Part shown: piece after piece, positions 15,631-23,257 of the stretch
How positions within the stretch are numbered: the first letter of the stretch is position 1
Layout: every line of letters starts with the position of its first letter
Assembly (NCBI GenBank): GCA_044507775.1
Contig: JBIQIY010000001.1
Location: 62,001 to 126,000, forward strand
Direction of reading: 5' to 3'
Length of the DNA stretch: 64,000 nucleotides
Origin: Chryseosolibacter sp044507775
GTDB taxonomy: Bacteria > Bacteroidota > Bacteroidia > Cytophagales > Cyclobacteriaceae
Translations under genes and position numbers: made by a program
Notes under the pieces: generated by a model
The model's input: only the letters and a program-made list of their open reading frames with translations
Databases searched by the model: none
Told to the model about the DNA's origin: nothing

Positions 15631-15855
15631 ATGAACTCATCTGGCGCTGAGGCCTTAGCTAGCTTCGCAATGCTCGTAAGTATCGGGTCTTTTCTTATTG
15701 GGCTCTTCGTGCTTATCTCCTTCTTTATAATGGCCATCAACATCGGCACAATCACAAAACTAAATCGGGCCATCGAACATAGACAGGCATCCGTTCAGTC
15801 AAGCCTAGACAAGATCGTGAGGCTACTGGAGCAAGCGGCGAAGGAGAAAGTATGA
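15631..15855 (+). CDS. Small membrane protein, 74 aa
   Basis: One long hydrophobic segment (about residues 12-37, two helices' worth, FLIGLFVLISFFIMAINIG) followed by a charged amphipathic helix (QSSLDKIVRLLEQAAKEK). The layout fits a single- or double-pass inner-membrane protein with a cytoplasmic coiled tail. It lies in the island, 36 bp before another small ORF on the same strand. No family recognised. Confidence 0.5.
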   Translation: MNSSGAEALASFAMLVSIGSFLIGLFVLISFFIMAINIGTITKLNRAIEHRQASVQSSLDKIVRLLEQAAKEKV

Positions 15856-15891
15856 AAAGGTCCTTTCTTCCCACACATTTGAGCAAGTAAA

Positions 15892-16095
15892 ATGGTCACC
15901 AAAGAAATGGTCATTGACCGACTGAACACGACTAAGGAAAAGGCCGAAAAGACGCTGAATGAGTTACGCGCAAATGGTAATCCACTAGACTACGATACAA
16001 TCGCAGCGCTTGAAGGAAAAGCTTTTAGCTTTTCTTTTCAATTGTTGGTGCACTTTGCAATACCTGCGCCTTCTGAGGGTAAATCATTGGCATGA
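15892..16095 (+). CDS. Possible small soluble protein, 67 aa
   Basis: Residues 1-43 are helical and charged (MVTKEMVIDRLNTTKEKAEK...), followed by a tail that runs antisense through the end of the chaperone-like gene (overlap 16025-16095). The helical part looks genuinely coding; the tail may be read-through of a truncated gene. It could be co-transcribed with the 74-aa membrane protein. No function assigned. Confidence 0.35.
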   Translation: MVTKEMVIDRLNTTKEKAEKTLNELRANGNPLDYDTIAALEGKAFSFSFQLLVHFAIPAPSEGKSLA

Positions 16096-16525
16096 TTAAA
16101 TTCTGTAAATAGGTATTACTCAATTTTGCACCTAGCAACCCTCTCGAAGTTGCAATGGCCGTCGTAACCAAAAGCCTTAGGAACCTTTCAGGAAAGTTGT
16201 TGTTAAATGATTCATAATTGTCAATGGAGAAATCGAATGCTATTTGCATCTCTGCCAATTCATGAGTCTTTTCCTGCTGAGTAGTTTGTATAATGATTTT
16301 TACTTGAATCTGAATTAGCTTTTCTTGGTCACTATATCCGACCAATGTATGCACCCTAAAATTGATAGGGACATTTTCTGATTTAACCAACTTTAAGCCG
16401 TGCTCCCTTTCTAATGTCTTATGGTTATGTAAAATAAAGTAGTCAAACGAATAAACACTTAGCCTAAATTTTGGCTGTAGTTCATAGCTATTTTCACTTG
16501 AAACTTTTCTGACCGCTTTAGCCAT
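16025..16525 (-). CDS. SecB-like chaperone candidate (third gene of a toxin-antitoxin-chaperone-like operon)
   Basis: 166 residues, no signal peptide. A beta-rich first two-thirds (FRLSVYSFDYFILHN, VHTLVGYSDQEKLIQIQVKI, AEMQIAFDFSI) is followed by a helix and a Pro/aliphatic end (VTTAIATSRGLL...LIMPMIYP). This arrangement of strands, long helix and proline-aliphatic tail resembles distant SecB-like proteins. Its start overlaps the antitoxin stop by 8 bases, and third position after toxin and antitoxin is exactly where TAC chaperones sit. In TAC modules the chaperone binds a C-terminal extension of the antitoxin and prevents its degradation. SecB similarity here is by eye; gene order is the stronger argument. 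Confidence 0.5.
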   Translation of the reverse strand: MAKAVRKVSSENSYELQPKFRLSVYSFDYFILHNHKTLEREHGLKLVKSENVPINFRVHTLVGYSDQEKLIQIQVKIIIQTTQQEKTHELAEMQIAFDFSIDNYESFNNNFPERFLRLLVTTAIATSRGLLGAKLSNTYLQNLIMPMIYPQKAQVLQSAPTIEKKS

Positions 16526-16904
16526 TGCAAGCAGTTTTAAAAGAAGTCGTTTTTAATGGATTAAGGTACGTCTCCATGCTATAGCTAGCGAGAGGAACGA
16601 TATTATTATCTGCTTCGTTATTAACGAAATTACACTTCGAGTCAATCTTGAATTTAAAGTGCAAAATGCGTTGGAGTTTTGCCATTAAGTCAATATTGAT
16701 CAATTTGTCGCCGGAGAATAACTGGGAGACAAAGCTCTTACTTACGTTCAGCTCCTCAGCAAGTTTAGAATAACGCATGTCGCCCATGTGATATTGCACT
16801 TGCTCAATGAACGCGAAATGCAAAATTTCTTTTTCAAAATCCAGTCTTTCACCTTCTTCAATCTGCAGGATTTTCTTGAGTTTTTCAGTTGAAGTTGTAC
16901 TCAT
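16518..16904 (-). CDS. XRE-family antitoxin candidate with C-terminal extension
   Basis: 128 residues. A helix-turn-helix of the Cro/XRE type is clear at about residues 42-85 (YSKLAEELNVSKSFVSQLFSG...LMAKLQRILHF). An N-terminal helix precedes it. The final 35 residues (CNFVNNEADNN...SYSMETYLNPL...) form a separate hydrophobic/aromatic tail that would suit a chaperone-addiction region. The gene overlaps the toxin gene by 20 bases and the chaperone-like gene by 8, so the three are translationally coupled. It probably binds the palindrome at 17318-17333 and represses its own operon. Confidence 0.7.
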   Translation of the reverse strand: MSTTSTEKLKKILQIEEGERLDFEKEILHFAFIEQVQYHMGDMRYSKLAEELNVSKSFVSQLFSGDKLINIDLMAKLQRILHFKFKIDSKCNFVNNEADNNIVPLASYSMETYLNPLKTTSFKTACNG

Positions 16905-17313
16905 AATCGGCTATTGATTCTAGTTTTGGAATAATTTTCTTGTTGTTTCTTTGAAAGTCTTTATTAGCCAAAAGATAAATCATCACTATCTTCTTATTCC
17001 CCCCTGGGAAATATTCTTGGCAATAAATTCGTGGGTTTGAACTACCCTTGAATTTCATTGCAGTAATATCTTTCGTTTTTTTAGAGAAACCTTCTTTTCT
17101 GTACAGCGCATCTACATAAAGATTTTGTAATACGACTATCAAAATCTTTCTCATCCTTTTCTTGCTTTCCTGCTTTCCGAGAAATTCTGAAATTTCCTCA
17201 AAATTTTTCTGGTCCACATACAAATCAACATCCATTAGCTTTAAGCCCATTAAAGCATACTGATTGTCCTGAATGAACTCTTTCAAGGGCCATTTTACGC
17301 ATTCTCGGATCAC
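16885..17313 (-). CDS. RelE/HigB-like toxin candidate
   Basis: Up to 142 residues from a GTG at 17313. The C-terminal half (MKFKGSSNPRIYCQEYF, KKIVMIYLLANKDFQRNNKK, IIPKLESIADYEY) has the strand-strand-helix pattern of RelE/HigB ribosome-dependent mRNA interferases, which end with basic and aromatic residues. The first 40 residues are atypical. If the -7 box at 17313-17320 is used, the GTG would lie upstream of the transcript start and translation may begin at TTG 17286 or ATG 17250. First gene of the operon, as in the mycobacterial higB-higA-chaperone order. Toxicity is inferred. Confidence 0.5.
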   Translation of the reverse strand: MIRECVKWPLKEFIQDNQYALMGLKLMDVDLYVDQKNFEEISEFLGKQESKKRMRKILIVVLQNLYVDALYRKEGFSKKTKDITAMKFKGSSNPRIYCQEYFPGGNKKIVMIYLLANKDFQRNNKKIIPKLESIADYEYNFN

Positions 17314-17333
17314 AAAGTTAACCTATAGGTTAA
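17313..17333 (-). promoter_or_regulatory. Operator palindrome overlapping the toxin operon promoter
   Basis: TTAACCTATAGGTTAA (17318-17333) is a perfect 16-bp palindrome. On the minus strand it runs into TAACTTTG (17313-17320), an exact TAnnTTTG -7 box, so a bound dimer would block the promoter. No TTTG is found at the proper -33 distance. Strong candidate for autoregulation by the XRE antitoxin. Confidence 0.6.
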
Positions 17334-17987
17334 AAAAATCGTTCGCAACAAGACTAATTAATTTAAGATATTGCAAATCAGTTAGTTAAAAATACGGCAT
17401 AACACCCTTAAGGGGGAATTTGTGGCATATTTACCCCGCTATTATGTCAAAACAGGTTTACTAATGTAAGAAATTACTTGGAGTTGAGCATGGGTTTCTT
17501 CCATGGGGACATCCGGACAGGTGCTTTCTACCTCTTTCTTTAAATGTTGTAGCGGGAACTTTCAGTATTACGTTGGCCTTCGTCCTGACTTTCTCAATGT
17601 CTTCTCGCATTCCCGCACGCTTAAGCTCTTTGCCGAAAGACTTCCGCCCCGAGCCTTGTGAGCGTTCGTCTAGTTATACCCTGATGAGTAACCGCTACTA
17701 TGTGCTCTCCCTGTTGTCTCTCCGCTTTGATTGTTGCCGCCTGTATCAATCCCTCCGAGTGAAATGAAGGTTTTGGAAATCTGCATCTCTGGTCTTAGTG
17801 CCATCAGTCGACCAAACCAAGTCATCTGTCGGAGATGGGTTACTGGCGGACAGGTTCTCAACTCAAACAAGCCCTCACACCGCACCTTCTTCCCCGGAGC
17901 ATATTATCGCCATTACTACCCGCCCGGCCTGCGTAATTTGTTTTTTCTGACAGCGTTACTAACTTTATCGATTCAGCGAACATAACC
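17334..17987. other. Gene-free distal end of the island
   Basis: No convincing CDS in about 650 bp. It holds the perfect palindrome CCCTTAAGGG (17405-17414), the third tRNA-Ser-like repeat (17715-17728) and a 13-base copy (17859-17871) of the sequence that follows tRNA-Ser. Base composition returns to host level from about 17500. Confidence 0.6.
17715..17728. repeat. Direct repeat copy 3 (partial) of the tRNA-Ser 3' end
   Basis: TGTCTCTCCGCTTT, identical over 14 bases to 14080-14093. It contains the acceptor-stem 3' strand of tRNA-Ser. Candidate distal attachment site of the island. Confidence 0.6.
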
Positions 17988-18287
17988 ATGGACATCTTCG
18001 AAGTAGAAGTCAGCCTTTGGGGTAAATGGAAGCGCGAGGACACGGGTGAAGTGTACTCGTTCAGCCCGGGCCCCTACCCGGACAAAAAATTCCAGGACCT
18101 GCAGGAAGCGATCCTTCAGACGCCGGACAACCGGGCGTTTCTGGTGGGCTTCAACGTTTTTGAAAAGGACGAAAAGCCTATGCTGCAAATCGTTAACAAT
18201 GTTTACGAAATCCGCGAAATGAATACGGAGTCGATGACCCTGATTGACGTCGTCGGGAAAGAGATCTCCTTTACATCGGAAAAATAA
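17988..18287 (+). CDS. Conserved hypothetical protein, 99 aa
   Basis: Small, soluble, beta-rich protein without signal peptide. It begins MDIFEVEVSLWGKWKRED and contains FSPGPYPDKKFQDLQEAI and a final strand GKEISFTSEK. The GKW opening and strand pattern recall lipocalin-like barrels, but I do not recognise a defined family. It is convergent with the glycosyltransferase gene, 7 bp away. First host-like gene after the island. Confidence 0.65.
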   Translation: MDIFEVEVSLWGKWKREDTGEVYSFSPGPYPDKKFQDLQEAILQTPDNRAFLVGFNVFEKDEKPMLQIVNNVYEIREMNTESMTLIDVVGKEISFTSEK

Positions 18288-18294
18288 AATTACG

Positions 18295-19185
18295 CTACCG
18301 CAGGGCTTCGGAATTCCTTTCCTGCGGGCGAACGGCCTCGTAAACGCGGGCTTCATCCGAAAAATTCTTGTACAGCGGGAGCATGCCCCAGCCATTCAGA
18401 TTTGCGACGAGCTTCCCCTCCTGAAGATTGCGGATAGAGGTTTCCTTGTTGATAGAATTCAGCACGTAGTAATTTACGTTGTCCTTCGTGCAGTTCACCG
18501 CCTTTTCCTTCGTCGTGTTGCTGAGGTAATGCAGAAAATTCTCAACCTGGATGTTCTCATACACTCCTCCCAGAGCCCTGGCACGATCTATTAAATCGTC
18601 GTCTTCATGACCTATCGCAGCAAACGCCTCATCGTAGCCGCCAATCTTTATGAACAACTCCTTTGACATGACAATTCTTCCCTCCGTTCCCCAATAGGGA
18701 GCTTTCTTGAAATGCAGTACGGCATTATCGCCAACCTGCAGGATTTTATAGTTCACGTAGAAAGCGAAGTCCTTTCCCGTATAATTATCGCCATCGAGGT
18801 TGACTACAATATCGCCGGTAGCCACCTTGTGCGCCAGGTTCTTTGCTATGGATGCATGAAACACTTCGGGTACATCGGTCCGATAGTAGTTGACAACCCC
18901 CTCCCGGATGTACGAAGCAAGATTCTTCCTGGCCCAGTGGTCGAGATCATCGCCGGAATTATAATTGACCAGGACAAACTCAACATTGCCATAGTCCAGG
19001 TTATCTTCAATATTTTTCAGGTACGTCTGTCTGAGATGAAAAAGTCTGTTCATACAGGTCGTGCAGAATGAAACTTTCTTTCGGGGCAGCTCGTCAGAAT
19101 ATATTTCCGCCGGAAGTTCCTCATCTTTATACCTTCTAAGGTAACGATCGCGTATGTCGCGTAGAGTCCGCTCTAGATTGATCAC
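18295..19185 (-). CDS. Glycosyltransferase (family 2 / galactosyltransferase-like)
   Basis: 296 residues, GTG start. The GT-A core shows a DxD-type metal motif in VVNLDGDNYTG and an acceptor-side motif GGYDEAFAAIGHEDDDLI typical of the C-terminal galactosyltransferase (Glyco_transf_7C) region. The N-terminal FCTTCMNRLFHLRQTYLKNI stretch precedes the nucleotide-sugar site. It likely adds a sugar to a surface glycan. It sits next to a divergent pyruvyltransferase-like gene, so the two may decorate the same polysaccharide. Confidence 0.82.
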   Translation of the reverse strand: MINLERTLRDIRDRYLRRYKDEELPAEIYSDELPRKKVSFCTTCMNRLFHLRQTYLKNIEDNLDYGNVEFVLVNYNSGDDLDHWARKNLASYIREGVVNYYRTDVPEVFHASIAKNLAHKVATGDIVVNLDGDNYTGKDFAFYVNYKILQVGDNAVLHFKKAPYWGTEGRIVMSKELFIKIGGYDEAFAAIGHEDDDLIDRARALGGVYENIQVENFLHYLSNTTKEKAVNCTKDNVNYYVLNSINKETSIRNLQEGKLVANLNGWGMLPLYKNFSDEARVYEAVRPQERNSEALR

Positions 19186-19403
19186 TTTATTTTCGGTCGT
19201 TATCGTGAAACATTATTTCACTTTCCTTCTCATTTATCATACCTCCCTCCCCATTTCAAAATCACTTTAGCCGGTTCCGGGAACGAACGCAGGGAGGGCG
19301 ATGAACTCGGGCACCTCGTAATCTGCCGCGATCCGGCTCCTGGTTGGCATATTTTTGAAAACAAGCATTCATTAAATCCATTTTATCCTCAAGAAAACCG
19401 TCA

Positions 19404-20306
19404 ATGCTGCTTAGATACTACCGCGAGCCTAATTTTGGTGACGCCCTCAATCCGTTGATCTTTGAGCACTTTCTTCCACACTTTTTCGATGATGATCACT
19501 CCATCGAATTTTGCGGAATCGGCTCGATTATCGGTCTTGAGATTAATCCTGGCGTTCACAAAAAGGTAATCTTCAGCAGTGGTTTTGCTTATGGAACCCT
19601 GCCGACCATCGACGATTCCTTTGATTTCGTGTGTGTGCGCGGACCCTTGACCGCCGAATTGCTCAAGCTATCGCCGCAGAAGGCGATCACCGACGGCGCA
19701 GCGCTGTTGCGAAGGATGGACTTCGGCGCTCATCCCAAGAAATACAAATTCTCTTTTATGCCCCATTGGGAGAGCGAGTTGAAGTACCCGTGGAAGACGA
19801 TTTGCGAAGAGGCCGGCATTCTGTACGTGAGTCCTATGACCCCTGTTCTCGAGGTAATCGACAAAATACTCCAGTCTGAAGTTGTTATTGCTGAGGCGAT
19901 GCACGCTGCCATCGTGGCAGATGCATTGCGAACACCGTGGATACCGGTGAAGGCTTATAACGGAATAAACGCCTTCAAGTGGAACGATTGGCTGAACACC
20001 ATCGGTCTTGAGTACAGGCCAAACCTGATCCGGTCGATGTACGCCTACAATGACTTTGTCGTCGGGCTTGTGGAGAAGAAACGGTCGGGTTTGCCCGCGT
20101 TCGTGCGCAACGCAGCGGTCAAAAGTTATGTGTATGGTCAGGAACTTTTCCTGCGCTCCGGTACCGTGAAACAACTCGAAGCGTTGAAGAAACTGGACCC
20201 GTCCTTAAGCAAAGAAGACATCCTCGACTCCAGAGTCGATCAACTGCTTGAGGCCCTGGAACAGGTAAAAGTCCGATACCCGCGTAAAACGGCGCCTGGC
20301 CGATAA
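19404..20306 (+). CDS. Polysaccharide pyruvyl transferase family protein
   Basis: 300 residues. NFGDALNPLIF at the N-terminus, a central VCVRGPLTAELL and ITDGAALL, and VVIAEAMHAAIVADAL near residue 165 are the hallmarks of the CsaB/ExoV-type pyruvyl transferase fold (GT-B like). These enzymes add a ketal pyruvate from PEP to sugars of exported polysaccharides. Exact acceptor unknown. The final 60 residues, rich in Lys and Leu, form an extra helical tail. Confidence 0.85.
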   Translation: MLLRYYREPNFGDALNPLIFEHFLPHFFDDDHSIEFCGIGSIIGLEINPGVHKKVIFSSGFAYGTLPTIDDSFDFVCVRGPLTAELLKLSPQKAITDGAALLRRMDFGAHPKKYKFSFMPHWESELKYPWKTICEEAGILYVSPMTPVLEVIDKILQSEVVIAEAMHAAIVADALRTPWIPVKAYNGINAFKWNDWLNTIGLEYRPNLIRSMYAYNDFVVGLVEKKRSGLPAFVRNAAVKSYVYGQELFLRSGTVKQLEALKKLDPSLSKEDILDSRVDQLLEALEQVKVRYPRKTAPGR

Positions 20307-20326
20307 TTCGCCTTCGGAAACAGGAG

Positions 20327-20656
20327 TCAAATCTTCAATATTTTGCTCAGTGTTTTGAGAATCGGGTTGCCGAATTTGGATGAGAACTGGCAGACTCCGA
20401 GGATGTCGGTGAGCCGGATGTAGTTAACTTCCAGTACATGGCCTGTGAAATCATATCCTTTCAGAATGATGGTAGTGTTCTCGTTACCATCTCCGATCAA
20501 AATATCATCGACGCCCGTAACGAACATCCCTTTTCCCAGGACGTCGGACTTAATGCCAATGGCCGTGCCGCGGTCTTTACTTTCTAGCAACGCTTTCAAG
20601 ACTTCTGTCGGCTCTCTGATAAAGTCAAAAGGGGTGTTAAGCATGTAATCGTCCAT
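20327..20656 (-). CDS. Hypothetical protein, 109 aa
   Basis: Begins MDDYMLNTPFDFIREPTEVL. Soluble, with a VLGKGMFVTGVDDILIG strand-turn-strand core and a Lys/Leu tail. Its start overlaps the stop of the upstream hypothetical gene by 20 bases, so the two are coupled. No family recognised. Confidence 0.6.
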   Translation of the reverse strand: MDDYMLNTPFDFIREPTEVLKALLESKDRGTAIGIKSDVLGKGMFVTGVDDILIGDGNENTTIILKGYDFTGHVLEVNYIRLTDILGVCQFSSKFGNPILKTLSKILKI

Positions 20657-20996
20657 TAATCTGATGATTTAGCTGGGGTGATTTAATCTTCAGTGTGTAT
20701 GGTGTAAAAGCAGAGAAAATATCGTGATCACTGTTAAGTTCAAACTCCTCCGCTCCTGCAAGATCGCAATGGTACGTAACCGTGCGCGTGGGCATGTGTG
20801 CGAGCAGGATCGCCTTGCTGGTAACAACCAGCACCTGTGAAAAGAGCGTGGGCCAGGGATGATTTTCCATCCGGATCCGGATAGAAACGGAGGTCGTTAA
20901 CGCCAGGTCGTGCAGTAAGTTTCGGAACTGAGCGGCATCGAGAACGTGGATGGTGGAAAGGGAATTTTGAGTAGTTGCTGACGTCGCTGTCTCCAT
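20637..20996 (-). CDS. Hypothetical protein, 119 aa
   Basis: Start set at the ATG at 20996 (METATSATTQ), because the longer frame adds a leader with no coding character. Beta-rich (STIHVLDAAQFRNLLHDLAL, VSIRIRMENHPWPTLFSQVL, LAHMPTRTVTYHCD). First gene of a two-gene unit with 20327-20656. No family recognised; both proteins look cytoplasmic. Confidence 0.55.
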   Translation of the reverse strand: METATSATTQNSLSTIHVLDAAQFRNLLHDLALTTSVSIRIRMENHPWPTLFSQVLVVTSKAILLAHMPTRTVTYHCDLAGAEEFELNSDHDIFSAFTPYTLKIKSPQLNHQINGRLHA

Positions 20997-21246
20997 GGTA
21001 TGTAGGCGGTTTCGGTAAAGTACCCTGAAAAGACAAAAACCATGCCCGCGCAGACAGCGCGGAATCAATCATCTTTTATGATAATCATCAACTTTACGGG
21101 AATTTCTCTACACAACTTAGGGACGAAAAAATTGGCAAGAAATTCGAGCGCAGGCAACCCGATCCCCTGACGTCATGAACCACATAAAGTAAGACAATAC
21201 CGTACAACGTATAGGATATACGCAAATAGAAATACTTGTACCTGCG

Positions 21247-22302
21247 TCAAACGGTCAACTCGCCCGCCAACGGCTCTGACACAAGCGTCTTAACTTTATC
21301 TGTGTCGTACTTTCCCAACAGCACCATCAGCTTGGTGACGGCAGCTTCCGTCGTCATGTCCGCGCCTCCAATCACACCGATCCGCTGCAGCTCCTTGCTC
21401 GTCTCATACCTCCCCTGCATAACCCTTCCACCTGGACATTGTGAAATATTCAACACGATAACACCCGCGTTGATTACCGCTTCGAGATGTGACAACAAGA
21501 CCGGGGATGTGGGCGCGTTGCCCGAGCCGTAGGTTTCAAGAATGACGGCGCGTAGACCGGGCGTTGCAAGGACCGCCCGGATGGTCGATTCCGGAATGCC
21601 CGGAAACAATTTCAGTATGGAAATATTCACATCGAGCCCGGATAATAATCGAAGACTTCGCCGGCCCGGTGGACGTATGGCAGAAAAATTGTAATCTATT
21701 TTTACGCCGGCCTTCGCCAGCAACGGATAATTACCGGAATCAAAAGCGTCGAACTGCATGCTTTCCACTTTTTTCGACCGGTTTCCGCGGAGCAACTCGT
21801 AGTTGAAGTAAATGCATACTTCCGGTACCAGCGCCACGCCGTTCTTCCTGGCTGAGGCGACCTCCAGTGCTGTGATGAGATTCTCGCGCGCATCTGAACG
21901 CGGCTCGCTGATGGGAAGCTGCGCACCCGTGAATACCACGGGTTTCGCGAGGCCGTCGAGCATAAAACTCAAAGCAGACGCAGTGTATGCCATCGTATCA
22001 GTCCCATGCAGCACTACGAAACCATCGTGTGTCTCGTAGTGCTCGGCCACAAGTCCAGCCAGGATCTGCCAGTGTTCAGGCTGAATATTCGATGAGTCGA
22101 TCGGCGTATCAAATGAGATCACGGTCAGTTCAAGCGCAAGATTCTTCAGTGCGGGCAAGTGGTGCAGGATCAAGCTGAAGTCGAAGGGTATCAATACACC
22201 CTGCGCATCGTAAGTCATGCCGAAGGTACCCCCGGTGTACAAGATCAGGATCTGCCCTCGCGCCGGTTCCGGCGATGCGGTGTTGATGGTTATTCGTTTC
22301 AT
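21247..22302 (-). CDS. ansA: L-asparaginase, type I
   Basis: 351 residues without a signal peptide, so cytoplasmic. It hydrolyses L-asparagine to aspartate and ammonia. Both catalytic motifs are present: LYTGGTFGM with Thr23, and VLHGTDTMAYTASAL with Thr101-Asp102. The C-terminal segment FPGIPESTIRAVLATPGLRAVILETYGSGNAP is split here as it contains the family-specific TYGSGN motif. Its start overlaps the tatD-family stop by 4 bases, so the two are co-translated. Confidence 0.93.
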   Translation of the reverse strand: MKRITINTASPEPARGQILILYTGGTFGMTYDAQGVLIPFDFSLILHHLPALKNLALELTVISFDTPIDSSNIQPEHWQILAGLVAEHYETHDGFVVLHGTDTMAYTASALSFMLDGLAKPVVFTGAQLPISEPRSDARENLITALEVASARKNGVALVPEVCIYFNYELLRGNRSKKVESMQFDAFDSGNYPLLAKAGVKIDYNFSAIRPPGRRSLRLLSGLDVNISILKLFPGIPESTIRAVLATPGLRAVILETYGSGNAPTSPVLLSHLEAVINAGVIVLNISQCPGGRVMQGRYETSKELQRIGVIGGADMTTEAAVTKLMVLLGKYDTDKVKTLVSEPLAGELTV

Positions 22303-23096
22303 GCGGAAGGTGTGTCAGAAGACGCTGAAGGTCGATCAAATATACGGTGTGCGTTTGCGGTTGAGCAATCCCGCAACTCGTCGACGGAAAGTTCCTTTAT
22401 CTCGGCAACGCGCTTTGCGATCAGCGGAATGTAAGATGGTTCATTGCGTTTGCCGCGGTGCGGTACCGGTGCAAGGTATGGGCTGTCCGTCTCAAACACG
22501 ATGCGATCCGGCGGAACGTCCGGCAAGACGATATCCAGCCCCGCTTTCTTGAATGTGGAGACGCCGCCAATCCCGAGGTAAAAACCAACCTTCAGGATTT
22601 TTTCCGCTTGCTCAGCTGTGCCCGTAAAACAGTGAAAGATGCCCGATAAATTGCCGTCCTGAAGATTTTCCACCAGGGCGATCGTCTCGTCCATACTTTC
22701 GCGACAGTGGATAACCACCGGAAGTTTGTATTCTTTCGCCCAATTCACCTGGATCGTGAAGGCTTCACATTGCTGATCCCAGAATGTTTTATCCCAGTAT
22801 AGATCGGTGCCGATCTCGCCGATCGCGGCGAAAGTCCGCTTCGCCAGCCAGCCTTCGACAGTATAGAGCTCGCGTTGAAAGTCTTTCTTCACCGAGCAGG
22901 GATGCAATCCCATCATGGCAACACATCCCGGCCACCTGCTCTCGACTTCCAACATGCGGTCGATCGTCGTGTGATCCACGTTGGGCATAAAAATACTGCG
23001 GACCCCCGCCTTTGTTGCTCGTTCAATCACGTCATAGCGGTCAGCATCAAACTCCTCTGCGTAAATATGTGCGTGCGTATCGATCCAGTGACTCAT
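22299..23096 (-). CDS. TatD family metal-dependent hydrolase (DNase)
   Basis: 265 residues, TIM-barrel amidohydrolase. Metal ligands: His8 and His10 (IDTHAHIY), the Glu of AIGEIGTD, HCRE, HCFTG and the Asp of ETDSPYLAP. TatD proteins are 3'-5' nucleases or D-aminoacyl-tRNA-type hydrolases acting in DNA repair. First gene of the operon with ansA; the 4-base overlap indicates coupling. Confidence 0.92.
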   Translation of the reverse strand: MSHWIDTHAHIYAEEFDADRYDVIERATKAGVRSIFMPNVDHTTIDRMLEVESRWPGCVAMMGLHPCSVKKDFQRELYTVEGWLAKRTFAAIGEIGTDLYWDKTFWDQQCEAFTIQVNWAKEYKLPVVIHCRESMDETIALVENLQDGNLSGIFHCFTGTAEQAEKILKVGFYLGIGGVSTFKKAGLDIVLPDVPPDRIVFETDSPYLAPVPHRGKRNEPSYIPLIAKRVAEIKELSVDELRDCSTANAHRIFDRPSASSDTPSA

Positions 23097-23257
23097 GGGA
23101 TGTTAAGGTACCAGTTTCCGCGACAAATATCGACGACAGCGCCGACAATAGAAAATTGAGCATCAACACACAATTCATTCTTCGCTGATAGGAACGATCA
23201 ACACGTTTTCAACGCGAATGCGTATATTGATAACGATTTCCTCCAAATAATATCTTT

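Larger units (their letters stand above)
13911..17728. mobile_element. Candidate genomic island at the 3' end of tRNA-Ser
   Basis: Bounded by copies of the tRNA-Ser 3' end: 13911-13927 (inside the tRNA), 14074-14090 (17/17 identical) and 17715-17728 (14 bases identical to the second copy). The interior is much more AT-rich than its surroundings (16921-16980 has 14 G/C of 60) and holds a broken gene, orphan small ORFs and a toxin-antitoxin-chaperone-like operon. No integrase or transposase gene is visible, so the element would be a decayed or satellite one. The limits are inferred from the repeats. Confidence 0.55.

Noticed and set aside
17461..17676. Minus-strand frame reading ...KELKRAGMREDIEKVRTK...
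   Set aside because: No proper start, odd composition after the first third; may be a gene remnant but cannot be supported.
17573..17985. Several 60-84 aa frames on both strands
   Set aside because: No start signals, mutual overlap, no protein-like composition; the region holds only repeats.
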